The translations under genes were made by a program, and so were the position numbers. Shown in pieces: positions 53,113 through 60,946 of a DNA stretch of 64,000 bases (positions are counted from its first letter, which is position 1; every line of letters starts with the position of its first letter). The DNA comes from DATBHW01 sp035307385. Its GTDB lineage: Bacteria; Chloroflexota; Ktedonobacteria; Ktedonobacterales; DATBGS01. The stretch is from assembly GCA_035307385.1 (NCBI GenBank), contig DATGID010000087.1, positions 248,001 through 312,000 of the forward strand. The letters run 5' to 3'. Below the pieces are notes generated by a model that was not told the origin of the DNA, searched no databases, and worked only from the letters and a program-made list of their open reading frames with translations.

Positions 53113-53715
53113 ATGTCATCCCTCTTTTTCACGGACTTTGAGGCGCTGGTGCGGCATCTGCGCCAAACGTTGACGCCGCTTGCACGCGAGCTTCCCCCAG
53201 GCGTCCCAGGAGGCCAGCGGATTGCTGCTGTGCTCGCTCCACTGTATCTGCGCGATGGACGGCCTCACCTGTTGTTTACGCGCCGGGCGTCTACCTTGAA
53301 TGCTCATCGGGGCGAAATCTCGTTTCCTGGTGGGTCACACGAGCCAACTGATGACACGCTGGCCCATACGGCCTTACGCGAGGCCCAGGAAGAGATTGGA
53401 CTGGCCCCAGAACGGGTCACGCTGCTGGGGACACTGGAACCGGTTGTCACGGTGGTGAGTAACTTTACCATTGTCCCCATTGTGGGGCTATTACCAACTG
53501 GACCCGGTTTCTTGCGTCCTAATCCTGCGGAGGTGGACGAAATTATCGAAGCGCCGCTGGCAGACCTGGCCGACCCCGCCATCTTCCATGCCGAAGAATG
53601 GATGCGCGGGGGCCAGCCGCATCAGGTCTATTTCTTTGATTATGGGCCGACTCGCATCTGGGGCGCAACGGCGCGCATGCTGCTTTCCTTGCTGGAGCGG
53701 CTCGCGGCAAGCTGA
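53113..53715 (+). CDS. Nudix hydrolase (CoA pyrophosphatase-like)
   Basis: About 200 residues. The Nudix box is GGSHEPTDDTLAHTALREAQEEIGL (residues about 72-96), preceded by LLFTRRASTLNAHRGEISFPGG, the UPF0035 signature of CoA pyrophosphatases (NudL/YeaB type). These cut CoA or acyl-CoA to 4'-phosphopantetheine and 3',5'-ADP. The start at 53113 (MSSLFFTDF) is chosen by homology; the frame is open back to 52975 but that part is rich in Cys and looks non-coding, and no good ribosome site is seen for either. Confidence 0.88.
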   Translation: MSSLFFTDFEALVRHLRQTLTPLARELPPGVPGGQRIAAVLAPLYLRDGRPHLLFTRRASTLNAHRGEISFPGGSHEPTDDTLAHTALREAQEEIGLAPERVTLLGTLEPVVTVVSNFTIVPIVGLLPTGPGFLRPNPAEVDEIIEAPLADLADPAIFHAEEWMRGGQPHQVYFFDYGPTRIWGATARMLLSLLERLAAS

Positions 53716-54062
53716 TATGCCTTGAAGTGTAGCATGGAAGAGGCAGAGCCTTTGTTGGCTTCTGTGTTACTGGCTGGCGTGTTGTCCGTCACTTTTAACA
53801 GAGTAAGCAGATCAGAGGTGGCGTGCCCCCACATAGCCATTCATGACCGTGCTGCTCCTGCTCTTGTCTTTGTAGCGTGTTCGTCTTGTGTCGTGCGATG
53901 GCCTGGGGAAGAGATGGCTGCTCTGGTAGCTGCCGCTCTGATTGCAGCGCCCATCCGTTGCGCTGACCGCTTCCAGCCCCCACTGATGCGGCAGCGTCGA
54001 CAGATTGGGTTGGCTCTATTGCAAGCTGTCGCACGACATCTTCCTCAACAAGAAAGCCCCCT
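53716..54062. other. Intergenic region between convergent genes
   Basis: About 350 bases between the Nudix and P1 peptidase genes. Overlapping frames on both strands (53722-54129 plus, 53795-54178 minus) run out of phase into the peptidase gene and show no family features. No hairpin terminator was seen. Confidence 0.4.
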
Positions 54063-55115
54063 TTATGGTGTTCCCTGGCTTGCCAGATCGCGCGCGGCGG
54101 GAACACCATGCAACGTTGTTGCCGCTTGAATCGCTTTGACGACTGCGCGCGCCAACGTCTGCACGGCTGCTGCGCCAATCATACTCAGTTCCATAGGGCC
54201 AGGCGCTGTGACATCTGGTGCCAGGCGACCCATGCCCAGCGCAAAGATGGTGTCCCCATCAAAAGAAGTATGGACAGGACGAATTGCCAGGGCCAATCCA
54301 TCGTGCGCCATGCGGGCGATGATGTTGGCATCGGTTTTGGTCAGCAGGGCGTTGGTGGCGATGACCGCAATGGTGGTATGTGCCAGGGGCGCGCTGCCGG
54401 GGAAAACTTCGGGCGCAGATGCTTCTGTGGCTGGGGCCGCTGGCGCGTCGGGTCGGGTTGGGGTGGCGATCACTGGTAAGCTCTCGAAAAGGAAGCCCTG
54501 CCCGGAAGGGTGACGAGTGCCCGCGATGATGCGCTGGGTGTCCGGGTCGCGCACGTCGCCGATGGCATTGACGGCCACCAACGCGCCGACCAGCGTGCCA
54601 TCTGGCAGGCTGGCGCTGGCGCTGCCCAGGCCGCCTTTCATTGCCTGGCCGGCGCCTAAGAACTTGCCGACCGTGGCCCCGGTTCCGGCGCCCACGCTGC
54701 CCTGAGCGACGGAGCCATTGGTTGCTGCCTGGCAGGCGCGCTCACCGGCAGCGGCATCTGGCCGCATATCGGCGCGGCCCAGGCCAAGATCAAAGAGCGC
54801 TGCCGCTGGAACGATGGGGACACGCACGTCGCCCACCGCATACCCAACGCCCCGCGCTTCGAGATGACGCATGACGCCGCTGGCGGCATCCAGCCCAAAG
54901 GCGCTGCCTCCGGTCAGCACTACCGCGTGGACCTCTGGCATCATGTAATGTGGGCGCAGCAGATCAGTTTCGCGGGTGGCTGGCGCGCCGCCGCGCACAT
55001 CGACTCCGCCCACCGCAGGCCAGTCGCACAGAAGCACCGTGCAGCCGGTGGCCGCCTCAAGGTTCGTATCATGTCCCACGCGCAGACCTGGAATATCGGT
55101 AATATCGTCGTGCAT
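54063..55115 (-). CDS. P1 family (DmpA-like) N-terminal nucleophile peptidase
   Basis: 350 residues of the S58/DmpA family of self-cleaving aminopeptidases: DIPGLRVGHDTNLEAATGCTVLL, GGVDVRGGAPATRETDLL, VLTGGSAFGLDAASGVMRHLE, VGAGTGATVGKF, VGALVAVNAIGDV and LAHTTIAVIATNALLTKT, where the Thr after His is the probable nucleophile released by autoproteolysis. Members remove N-terminal D- or beta-amino acids from peptides. The ATG at 55115 (MHDDITDIPGL) has AGGAAGGG upstream; a longer frame would overlap the upstream gene. It follows DUF309 by 20 bases. Confidence 0.92.
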   Translation of the reverse strand: MHDDITDIPGLRVGHDTNLEAATGCTVLLCDWPAVGGVDVRGGAPATRETDLLRPHYMMPEVHAVVLTGGSAFGLDAASGVMRHLEARGVGYAVGDVRVPIVPAAALFDLGLGRADMRPDAAAGERACQAATNGSVAQGSVGAGTGATVGKFLGAGQAMKGGLGSASASLPDGTLVGALVAVNAIGDVRDPDTQRIIAGTRHPSGQGFLFESLPVIATPTRPDAPAAPATEASAPEVFPGSAPLAHTTIAVIATNALLTKTDANIIARMAHDGLALAIRPVHTSFDGDTIFALGMGRLAPDVTAPGPMELSMIGAAAVQTLARAVVKAIQAATTLHGVPAARDLASQGTP

Positions 55116-55135
55116 ACAAAACCCTTCCTGTTGTC

Positions 55136-55558
55136 TCACTTGGGGACATCATAGTGCACAATGGGCAGAAGGCGCAGGTCTACCTCGCGGAAATGGTCGG
55201 GACCAAGCTGGGTGATGGCGTTGTGGAGCGTGCGCGCGTCGGAGATCAGTTGCGCAACGTCCACACCCATGCTGCGGGGTGCAAATGGTTCGAGGTAACG
55301 CGCGCCGGAATCCAGTTTGATGGTTGCGCCGCGATAATTGTTGCGCAGCAGATGATAGCAGCCGACGCCAACTTGCAGAATGCCCTTGTAGAGTGTGCGA
55401 ATGGGCCGGTGCTCCTTGTTCCAGATGCCTTCAAGCGTTTCGTGGCATTCAAAATATTCGCGGCGATTGAATTGTTCCAGCCCATGCAGCAGTGCCGGGC
55501 TGGGGGATTCGTCCCGGCCATCCTCTATAGTGGAGCGCTCCGACATATCCTGGGCCAT
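55136..55558 (-). CDS. DUF309 domain protein
   Basis: 140 residues of DUF309: GLEQFNRREYFECHETLEGIWNKE, RTLYKGILQVGVGCYHLLRNNYRGA and YLEPFAPRSMGVDV are the family hallmarks (helical, conserved HE in FECHETLE). Function unknown. It is divergent from tRNA-His and upstream of the P1 peptidase on the same strand, so they are probably co-transcribed. Confidence 0.88.
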   Translation of the reverse strand: MAQDMSERSTIEDGRDESPSPALLHGLEQFNRREYFECHETLEGIWNKEHRPIRTLYKGILQVGVGCYHLLRNNYRGATIKLDSGARYLEPFAPRSMGVDVAQLISDARTLHNAITQLGPDHFREVDLRLLPIVHYDVPK

Positions 55559-55588
55559 TGGCTTTCTCCCGCTCTTGCGCGAGCTTCA

Positions 55589-55618
55589 TTGACAACCATA
55601 GCATTTGTAGTCTATACT
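55589..55618 (+). promoter_or_regulatory. tRNA-His promoter
   Basis: TTGACA (55589-55594), an 18-base spacer and TATACT (55613-55618), with a predicted start near 55625, 13 bases before the tRNA. Confidence 0.75.
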
Positions 55619-55637
55619 AAATAAGCAAAATATGCCT

Positions 55638-55711
55638 GGTGACCGTAGCTCAATAGGCAGAGCACTGGATTGTGGCTCCAGTGGTTGTGGGTTCGAGCCC
55701 CATCGGTCACC
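55638..55711 (+). tRNA. tRNA-His (GTG)
   Basis: GTGACCG (55639-55645) pairs with CGGTCAC (55704-55710); the extra G at 55638 pairs with C73 at 55711, the histidine identity element. The anticodon loop TTGTGGC gives GTG, and GGTTCGAGCCC is the T arm. Confidence 0.95.
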
Positions 55712-55744
55712 CCTCCTATTTCCCCCGTTTTTGCCTCTTGTCGC

Positions 55745-55813
55745 TGGAAGCATAACCTTGCCGCTGCGGCAATATAATGCTTCCAATGAGCCCCGGCAAC
55801 ATAATGCTTCCAA
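55745..55813. repeat. Inverted plus direct 19-base repeat downstream of tRNA-His
   Basis: TGGAAGCAT...TTGCCGC (55745-55764) and GCGGCAAT...ATGCTTCCA (55766-55785) form an imperfect 20-bp inverted repeat. The unit GGCAATATAATGCTTCCAA (55768-55786) recurs with one mismatch at 55795-55813. Origin unknown. Confidence 0.55.
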
Positions 55814-55975
55814 CATGGGTCGCCTTTAACGAATGACTTTTTCTCCCAAACTATGCTCATTGTGAAGGTCCCTATGACAGCAAGGCTTACCAATACACTG
55901 GCCGTAAGCTAAAGCCGATGAAAAAACTGTGCTCTCACAAGCGCCAAGATATATCCGGCCTTCCATAATTAAATT

Positions 55976-56046
55976 GAGGAGGGCGTTTCCCAACCCCCGG
56001 CAGCCATCCGACCTCTACTTCGGTTGGGAAACGCCCTCCTCTTTTC
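55976..56046 (+). terminator. 20-bp perfect hairpin followed by T tract
   Basis: 55976-55995 is the exact reverse complement of 56022-56041; the loop is 26 bases and TTTTCT follows on the plus strand. It may end transcription from the tRNA-His promoter; nothing else upstream on this strand needs it. Confidence 0.6.
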
Positions 56047-56082
56047 TCAGAATTGGAAAGCCCTGCTTCCGTTTTCTCCGTG

Positions 56083-56111
56083 TTGACAACCGCCTGCTCC
56101 TCTAGTACAAT
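56083..56111 (+). promoter_or_regulatory. Strong sigma-70 promoter upstream of dinB-like gene
   Basis: TTGACA (56083-56088), a 17-base spacer and TACAAT (56106-56111); predicted start near 56118. Confidence 0.75.
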
Positions 56112-56117
56112 TGTTCA

Positions 56118-56391
56118 TAGCCGTGGTGGGAGTTCTGCTCAGAACATCGCCGAGTAGGTAAAACTCAGGCGTTGGCTCTGATCCATTCCCCAGCCGCTCC
56201 ATCAGAAGAGAAGCCTTTCAGCGGCGTTCACAAGAGCGTTTTTTCCAAAGAGTCCCGCCAGCGTCTGCCCAGGGATAGAACCCCCGCAGTTTAGGTCGTA
56301 CGGCATTGCAAACGATGGGCTCTGGCATGGTTATCAGCGTTTTCCGATACTGGTAGCCTGTCGAGCAAAGCAGCAAAAAGGAGCACACGTT
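56118..56391 (+). promoter_or_regulatory. Long structured leader of the DinB-family gene
   Basis: About 275 bases from the predicted start to the ATG. Hairpins GTTCT-GCTC-AGAAC (56133-56146) and CGCCGAGT/ACTCaGGCG (56148-56171) are evident near the 5' end. I could not match it to a known riboswitch or T-box. It may also be a small RNA of its own. Confidence 0.35.
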
Positions 56392-56946
56392 ATGGCTGAA
56401 CACCCGATGGAGACGACGGTGCGCACCGCTGTGTGGCAGCAGTTTGGTGCGACCATCGATATGCTGGAAAACGCCCTGCTGGCCTGCCCCGATACGCTCT
56501 GGCAGGGACGCCTCTGGGGCGATCCCGCAGATCCCGCTCTGCCACCAGGATTCGCCTCATTCTGGTATATCACCTCGCATACCCTCTTCTGGCTCGACCT
56601 GTATCTCACGGGCTCAGGTGAAGGATTCGCCCCTCCTGCGCCTTTCAATCCGGAGGATGACCTTCCCGAACGGCCCTATACCAGGGAGGAGCTCCACACC
56701 TATCTGGTGCAGCTGCGCAAGAAGTGCCAGACCACCATCACCGAGTTGTCAGACGAGCAAGCGCACCAACAGGTCGCTTTCCCCTGGACCAGGGGAAAGC
56801 CGGTGAGCTATTTCGAACTGCTCTTGTACACCCTGCGCCACGTGCACGAACACGCAGCCCAACTGAATCTCTTTCTCGGTCAGCACGGCATCCCGGACGA
56901 GGCGCTCCACTGGGTCTCACGAGCGAAGGAGGAAGCGGGCCTCTGA
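56392..56946 (+). CDS. DinB superfamily protein
   Basis: 184 residues with the four-helix DinB layout: VWQQFGATIDMLENALLACPDTLWQGRLWG, FWYITSHTLFWLDLYLTG (first metal-site His) and LLLYTLRHVHEHAAQLNLFLGQHG (HxxxH pair). The family holds metal-dependent thiol transferases (mycothiol or bacillithiol dependent) and proteins of unknown role. AAAAAGGAG precedes the ATG. It is the last plus-strand gene before the accessory island. Confidence 0.85.
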   Translation: MAEHPMETTVRTAVWQQFGATIDMLENALLACPDTLWQGRLWGDPADPALPPGFASFWYITSHTLFWLDLYLTGSGEGFAPPAPFNPEDDLPERPYTREELHTYLVQLRKKCQTTITELSDEQAHQQVAFPWTRGKPVSYFELLLYTLRHVHEHAAQLNLFLGQHGIPDEALHWVSRAKEEAGL

Positions 56947-57119
56947 GGCGAGAGTGGTCGTGGTCATCGGACCGACACGTGCATTCCCGCTCTTCCTCCG
57001 AGCGTTTTTGCCCACTTCGGGTGCGCACCCCTCACGTCTCGGCTTCAACTGGCGAGGTGTCCCTCTGGGCTCCCACTTCATAGCACTAATCAGTTTGGGA
57101 ACTGGGGTGGAATGGGGTT

Positions 57120-58057
57120 GATGTACTATGGAGGGCGTTTCCTCACTCTATGCCCTCCCAGACATGAGCGAGCACGAGGCGGGGGGAACGGATCAACTCT
57201 GGGCGGCCCGCTTGCCAAGCCGCCAGGGCGATCACCCAAAGGGCAGCATAGGTCAGGGTCACCCGCGTGGCGACCGCTGACCACCCAGAGACCGGAGGGC
57301 GTTGTAAGCGAAAGAAAATGAAGGTCCGACCGAAGAAGCGTTCGATAGAGGAGCGTTTGCCCAACTCCTCGGCGGTCCAGGTCGGTGGGAGGCCATCGCG
57401 TTTCTTCTGGCGCTTGGGGTTCCAGGGGAGGACCGCGCGGGCGCCCAGGACCATGTGAATCCAGGCGATCAGTTTGAGGCCCCAATAGCCAGCATCGAGA
57501 CGAACCACACGGGGCCGCACCAGGAAGAGACGCACGGTCCAGGCCAGGAGTGGACGAGCAAAGGGTGCATCGTGGACATTGGCGGGTGACAGAAGGAACA
57601 AGAGTGGCAAGCCCGTTCCACGACAGAGCAAGGTGTGGACCCGATAGCCTAACAAGAGCGAACGCGGATGGTGAGCCGGGGCATGACCGAGCGCCGCATC
57701 GGGATCTGCCCGACGCCAGGCGAGAATGGGGGCGCTGTCGATAATCAGGTCACGGGCACGAGTAAGGCCGGTCCATAAGGCTGCGCGCACCAGCAGGACG
57801 AAGAGGGTTTCGCTGGGTGGCGCACCACTCGCGCGCAAGCGTTTGGACTGCTGAGATTTGCTGGGAACGCGCACCCGCCCATCGGGACCGACGGGCAATC
57901 CACAGGCCAGGGCCAGCGCAGGCCAGGCGCACAACCAGTCATGGACTTCTTGATAGGACAGACGCCAGAGCGTGCGGAGGAGCGCGATCAAGAGGAGCGA
58001 CTCCTCCCGATAGGTGCGTGGTGCCCCACCGGGTCCGGCGGGCAAGGGTGGTGCATC
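57120..58057 (-). mobile_element. IS element inserted in a TIR gene
   Basis: About 0.94 kb holding a DDE transposase. The right border is where TIR homology stops in the host gene (after codon 84, at 58058); there GATGCACCA reads inward, and GATGTACTA reads inward at 57120-57128 on the left, a possible short inverted repeat (7 of 9). The size fits IS5-type elements. No target duplication is seen, and the rest of the TIR gene is not found to the left, so the left flank may be deleted. Confidence 0.6.
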
Positions 58058-58309
58058 CTGGATGTGGGGTGCGGCGGAAGCATGGGGAGACCAGATGACG
58101 ATGAAAACGTCGCGGGCACAAATCTGTTCCTGGCTCGCCTCCAGCCAGGACTCGCCGTCTTGCTGTTCGCCTTCGGGATACCAGACATCATAGCCTTTCT
58201 GCTGCAGCGCTTCGACGAAGGGGCCACACCAGGCGGCATCAGCGCGGCTGTGGCTGAGGAAGAGGCTGGGCCGGGGTTTGGGTTGCCTGGCTTGTTTTGC
58301 TTTTGACAT
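57143..58309 (-). CDS. TIR domain-transposase chimeric reading frame
   Basis: 388 residues. Residues 1-84 are a TIR domain start (SLFLSHSRADAAWCGPFVEAL, DGESWLEASQEQI, VFIVIWSPHASAAPHIQ). From residue 85 the sequence is instead a DDE transposase of IS4/IS5 type: LIIDSAPILAWRR (Asp), VVRLDAGYWG (Asp), GKRSSIERFFGRTFIFF (Glu). The TIR part aligns with the neighbouring TIR protein until the junction, so an IS has interrupted the gene and the frames happen to be in phase. GAGGAG precedes the ATG and the gene starts 18 bases after the TIR-FGE stop. The TIR piece lacks its C-terminal helices and is probably inactive. Confidence 0.85.
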   Translation of the reverse strand: MSKAKQARQPKPRPSLFLSHSRADAAWCGPFVEALQQKGYDVWYPEGEQQDGESWLEASQEQICARDVFIVIWSPHASAAPHIQDAPPLPAGPGGAPRTYREESLLLIALLRTLWRLSYQEVHDWLCAWPALALACGLPVGPDGRVRVPSKSQQSKRLRASGAPPSETLFVLLVRAALWTGLTRARDLIIDSAPILAWRRADPDAALGHAPAHHPRSLLLGYRVHTLLCRGTGLPLLFLLSPANVHDAPFARPLLAWTVRLFLVRPRVVRLDAGYWGLKLIAWIHMVLGARAVLPWNPKRQKKRDGLPPTWTAEELGKRSSIERFFGRTFIFFRLQRPPVSGWSAVATRVTLTYAALWVIALAAWQAGRPELIRSPRLVLAHVWEGIE

Positions 58310-58327
58310 TCAAAATACTCCTCGGTG

Positions 58328-59641
58328 TTAGCGTTGGTGCAGGCCGCACGCCAGGCGGACGCTCGTATAATACCGAGTGTCCCCAGGCATGTCGGGGTAG
58401 TACCGATTCGTCGTTCGCCCTGCGTCTGCATCGCTGTCCCAATCGCCCCCGCGAAAGACGCGCTGCCCCTCGAGACGGAAGGCGTTCATGAGGAGGTCTT
58501 CCCGGCCATCCTGGGCATCATAGGGGTAGCGATAGCGCTGAATGGGGTAGCCAGGCTGAAAGTAGAGCGTGGTCGTCCATTCCCAGACGTTGCCCGCCAT
58601 GTCCTGGCAGCCATAGGGGCTAGCTCCAGTCGGGTAGGACCCGACGGCGGTGGTCGTTTTGTGGGTTCCTTCGTCGATATTGGCGCGGTCCGCGTACCAC
58701 TCGTCGCCCCAGGGATAGCGGCGTCCATCGGTCCCGCGCGCCGCTTTCTCCCATTCGACCTCGGTGGGCACATGCCAGTCCTCTCCAGTGAGCTTTGCCA
58801 GCCAGGCCGCGTAGGCGACAGCCTGTTCCCAGGTGATGCCAGCAACGGGATGATCGAGGCGTCGTAACTGGGTGGCCCAGGCAGGCTCAACCACCATATT
58901 GGGTTCGCTGACGACATGCGCCTGCATGGCACAGGCATACTCGGCCACCGTCAAAGGATAGGTTGCCATTTGGAACGCCGGGGTAGTTGCCATAAACTGC
59001 GGCGCTTCATCGTCTTCCGTGTCGTCACCCATGAGGAACGGCCCGGCAGGAATGTCGCACACCGGAGGGAGGATGACCTGGTGCTGGTGCCGGATGGTGG
59101 GAACGAAGCTCAGCGTTTTGAGCCGCGCTTCGCCTGGCTCCCACAGGGCCTGAAAGGCTTGAAGGACCAGGCGAGGCGGAGAAACACTGGGCTGCCGAAG
59201 TGGACTGGCAGATCCATACAAGATTTGAAGAAGATTTATCATCTGCCTGGCAGCCTCCTGGACGGTCTCCTGCCGCGCATCGACGCCCTGGCGTGAGGCG
59301 AGCCGCCCACGCGATTTGATGTCGCCGATCACCACGGGAATGATGGTGCGGTTGTCTGTGAGGGCCAGGTCAATTTCTTGCTGGACGTGCGGCGCGGCGC
59401 AGGAGGCGGGCGAAAGGATGACGACGAAGACAGCGTGGGTGCTGATCTGTTCACTGATTGCCTGAAGCTGAGCCTCGCTCTGCGGCTGCTCATAGGCATC
59501 ATCCGCGAGGTGATGCTGGACTGGATGGGTTTTGCTCACCGCTTCGATGAAGGGTTGACACCAGGCGGCATCGGCGCGGCTGTGGCTGAGGAAGACGCTG
59601 GGCTTGGGTCTGGGGTGTTTTGTAGCTGTGGCTTTTGGCAT
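58328..59641 (-). CDS. TIR protein with FGE-sulfatase-like (C-type lectin fold) domain
   Basis: 437 residues. TIR domain at about 14-105 (VFLSHSRADAAWCQPFIEAV, VFVVILSPASCAAPHVQQEI); E56 in QSEAQLQAI is a candidate for the NADase Glu. A helical linker leads to an FGE-sulfatase domain (about 196-435) with VPTEVEWEKAARG, YPWGDEW, GNVWEW and RVFRGGDWD. The two catalytic cysteines of true formylglycine-generating enzymes are absent, so it is probably a binding fold. TIR enzymes often destroy NAD in phage defence. The ATG at 59641 follows GGGAGG, and a promoter lies just upstream. Confidence 0.88.
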   Translation of the reverse strand: MPKATATKHPRPKPSVFLSHSRADAAWCQPFIEAVSKTHPVQHHLADDAYEQPQSEAQLQAISEQISTHAVFVVILSPASCAAPHVQQEIDLALTDNRTIIPVVIGDIKSRGRLASRQGVDARQETVQEAARQMINLLQILYGSASPLRQPSVSPPRLVLQAFQALWEPGEARLKTLSFVPTIRHQHQVILPPVCDIPAGPFLMGDDTEDDEAPQFMATTPAFQMATYPLTVAEYACAMQAHVVSEPNMVVEPAWATQLRRLDHPVAGITWEQAVAYAAWLAKLTGEDWHVPTEVEWEKAARGTDGRRYPWGDEWYADRANIDEGTHKTTTAVGSYPTGASPYGCQDMAGNVWEWTTTLYFQPGYPIQRYRYPYDAQDGREDLLMNAFRLEGQRVFRGGDWDSDADAGRTTNRYYPDMPGDTRYYTSVRLACGLHQR

Positions 59642-59678
59642 CGTCTGGCCTCCCATGCACTTGCCGTTTTTGCAAGCC

Positions 59679-59687
59679 ATTGTAGCA
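59679..59687 (-). promoter_or_regulatory. Extended -10 promoter of the TIR-FGE gene
   Basis: TGcTACAAT on the minus strand (59687-59679), start near 59672, about 30 bases before the ATG. It lies in the 192-base gap after the third DUF6745-like gene, so the TIR genes may be transcribed separately from the repeats upstream. Confidence 0.5.
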
Positions 59688-59833
59688 CAGGCAAAAGCGC
59701 GCGCCAGATGGGGCCTGCATCGGCCATCACAAGTGTCCGGATATGTCACCCATCACGGTCTCGGTTTGAGGTGCACCCCAACCATGATGGGGACAAATCT
59801 TGGACTGTGCTTGTGGCTGATACCCTGCCCGCC

Positions 59834-60946
59834 TCATGTCTCCTGCGCTGGGCCATAGTCCTCCGTCGACAGCCCGAAGCTCCAGGCCACCGCCTCCGCT
59901 GCCGTCTGGATGATCGGCGGCACGCGCAGGAAATACTGCCGCTCGCTGGACGCATCCTGCACCTGGACGTAGCGGGCTACCTCGTCGGGATCATCGTCTG
60001 GCAAGCGCACTTCGTAGAGCGTGCCGCGTGAGCTGCTGTCCAGCATGACGCCACCCAGTTCGCTCACGAAGCGCTCGCCCATGCGCTCCTGGATGATGCG
60101 CCGCACCTCGACATTCTCCGCGTTGAGGAAGTCCTCACGCGATAGCCGCTCCGGCGCCAGAATGACCCGCTCGCTCACCCGCACCCCATGCCAGGCATAG
60201 AAGCCCCAGCCATCGTGATGCTCCAGACACTTGCCCGTCGCGCTGTGCAGCAGCCCCGCTGCATCACAGGAGAGCACGCGTGGACGCCGAACAAGCGCTG
60301 CTGCTGCTTCGCCCAGCCAATAGCCTGACGCCATCTGGTTGAAGCAAGCCAGCGCGTGCAAGGCATTGGGCGCGAGGTAGACATCGAAAAAGTGGAAGAA
60401 GGCGAGTGAGGCTGCATGCTCATAGGCGCAGGCAGTGGCCCTGATACTCCCTTCGACGCACTCCCAGAGACTGAAATCCACCCGGTCCCCAAGGCCCGCC
60501 CTGATACGCTCCTCGGCGCTGTCCCTCAGACGGTCTCCCACGCTTCCCCACACACGCGCCTCGACAGGGGCTCTGACCAGCTGATCGACGTCGAGCCACA
60601 TCTTGCCGACGTTGCTGCCCAGACTGCTGGACGCAACGTTCCAGATGCGGTCCCAGACACTCAGGGACGCCCCCAGAGCAGGGAGCATGGCGAGCAGCTG
60701 AAGTGGCCCGTCGAGCCAGACGACCTTCGACGGTGGGGCCAGCCCGGCCACCTCATAGGCTTGCAGCAAGAACGCTTCGGCCTCCTGCTCATCGGCTGGT
60801 TCGGTAGAGAACTGAGCCTGGATGTATGCCTCGGCAAAGTGTTCGGCTTCTGCACCCTGTTCTGGGGTGAGTCGCTCCTGACCAGGTTGCAATCGCAGGG
60901 TTGGGTCCATCGGGGTGTCGCCTTTCTGCTTGCTGGTGGCGTTCAT
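59834..60946 (-). CDS. DUF6745-like protein, copy A
   Basis: 370 residues, unknown function. Shared layout with copies B and C: an N-terminal helical part (LTPEQGAEAEHFAEAYIQAQ), WLDGPLQLLA, a central zone of octad repeats (VGDRLRDS, LGDRVDFS) and a conserved C-terminal domain (HHDGWGFYAWHGVRVSERVILAPERLSREDF, QERMGERFVSELGG, ARYVQVQDASSERQYFLRVPP, AAEAVAWSFGLS). I believe this is DUF6745, from memory. The ATG overlaps the stop of copy B (ATGA at 60946-60943), so it is translationally coupled. Confidence 0.78.
   Translation of the reverse strand: MNATSKQKGDTPMDPTLRLQPGQERLTPEQGAEAEHFAEAYIQAQFSTEPADEQEAEAFLLQAYEVAGLAPPSKVVWLDGPLQLLAMLPALGASLSVWDRIWNVASSSLGSNVGKMWLDVDQLVRAPVEARVWGSVGDRLRDSAEERIRAGLGDRVDFSLWECVEGSIRATACAYEHAASLAFFHFFDVYLAPNALHALACFNQMASGYWLGEAAAALVRRPRVLSCDAAGLLHSATGKCLEHHDGWGFYAWHGVRVSERVILAPERLSREDFLNAENVEVRRIIQERMGERFVSELGGVMLDSSSRGTLYEVRLPDDDPDEVARYVQVQDASSERQYFLRVPPIIQTAAEAVAWSFGLSTEDYGPAQET

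Noticed and set aside
53722..54178. Overlapping frames on both strands between Nudix and P1 peptidase genes
   Set aside because: Both overlap the peptidase gene out of phase and each other; neither has a good ribosome site or family motif.
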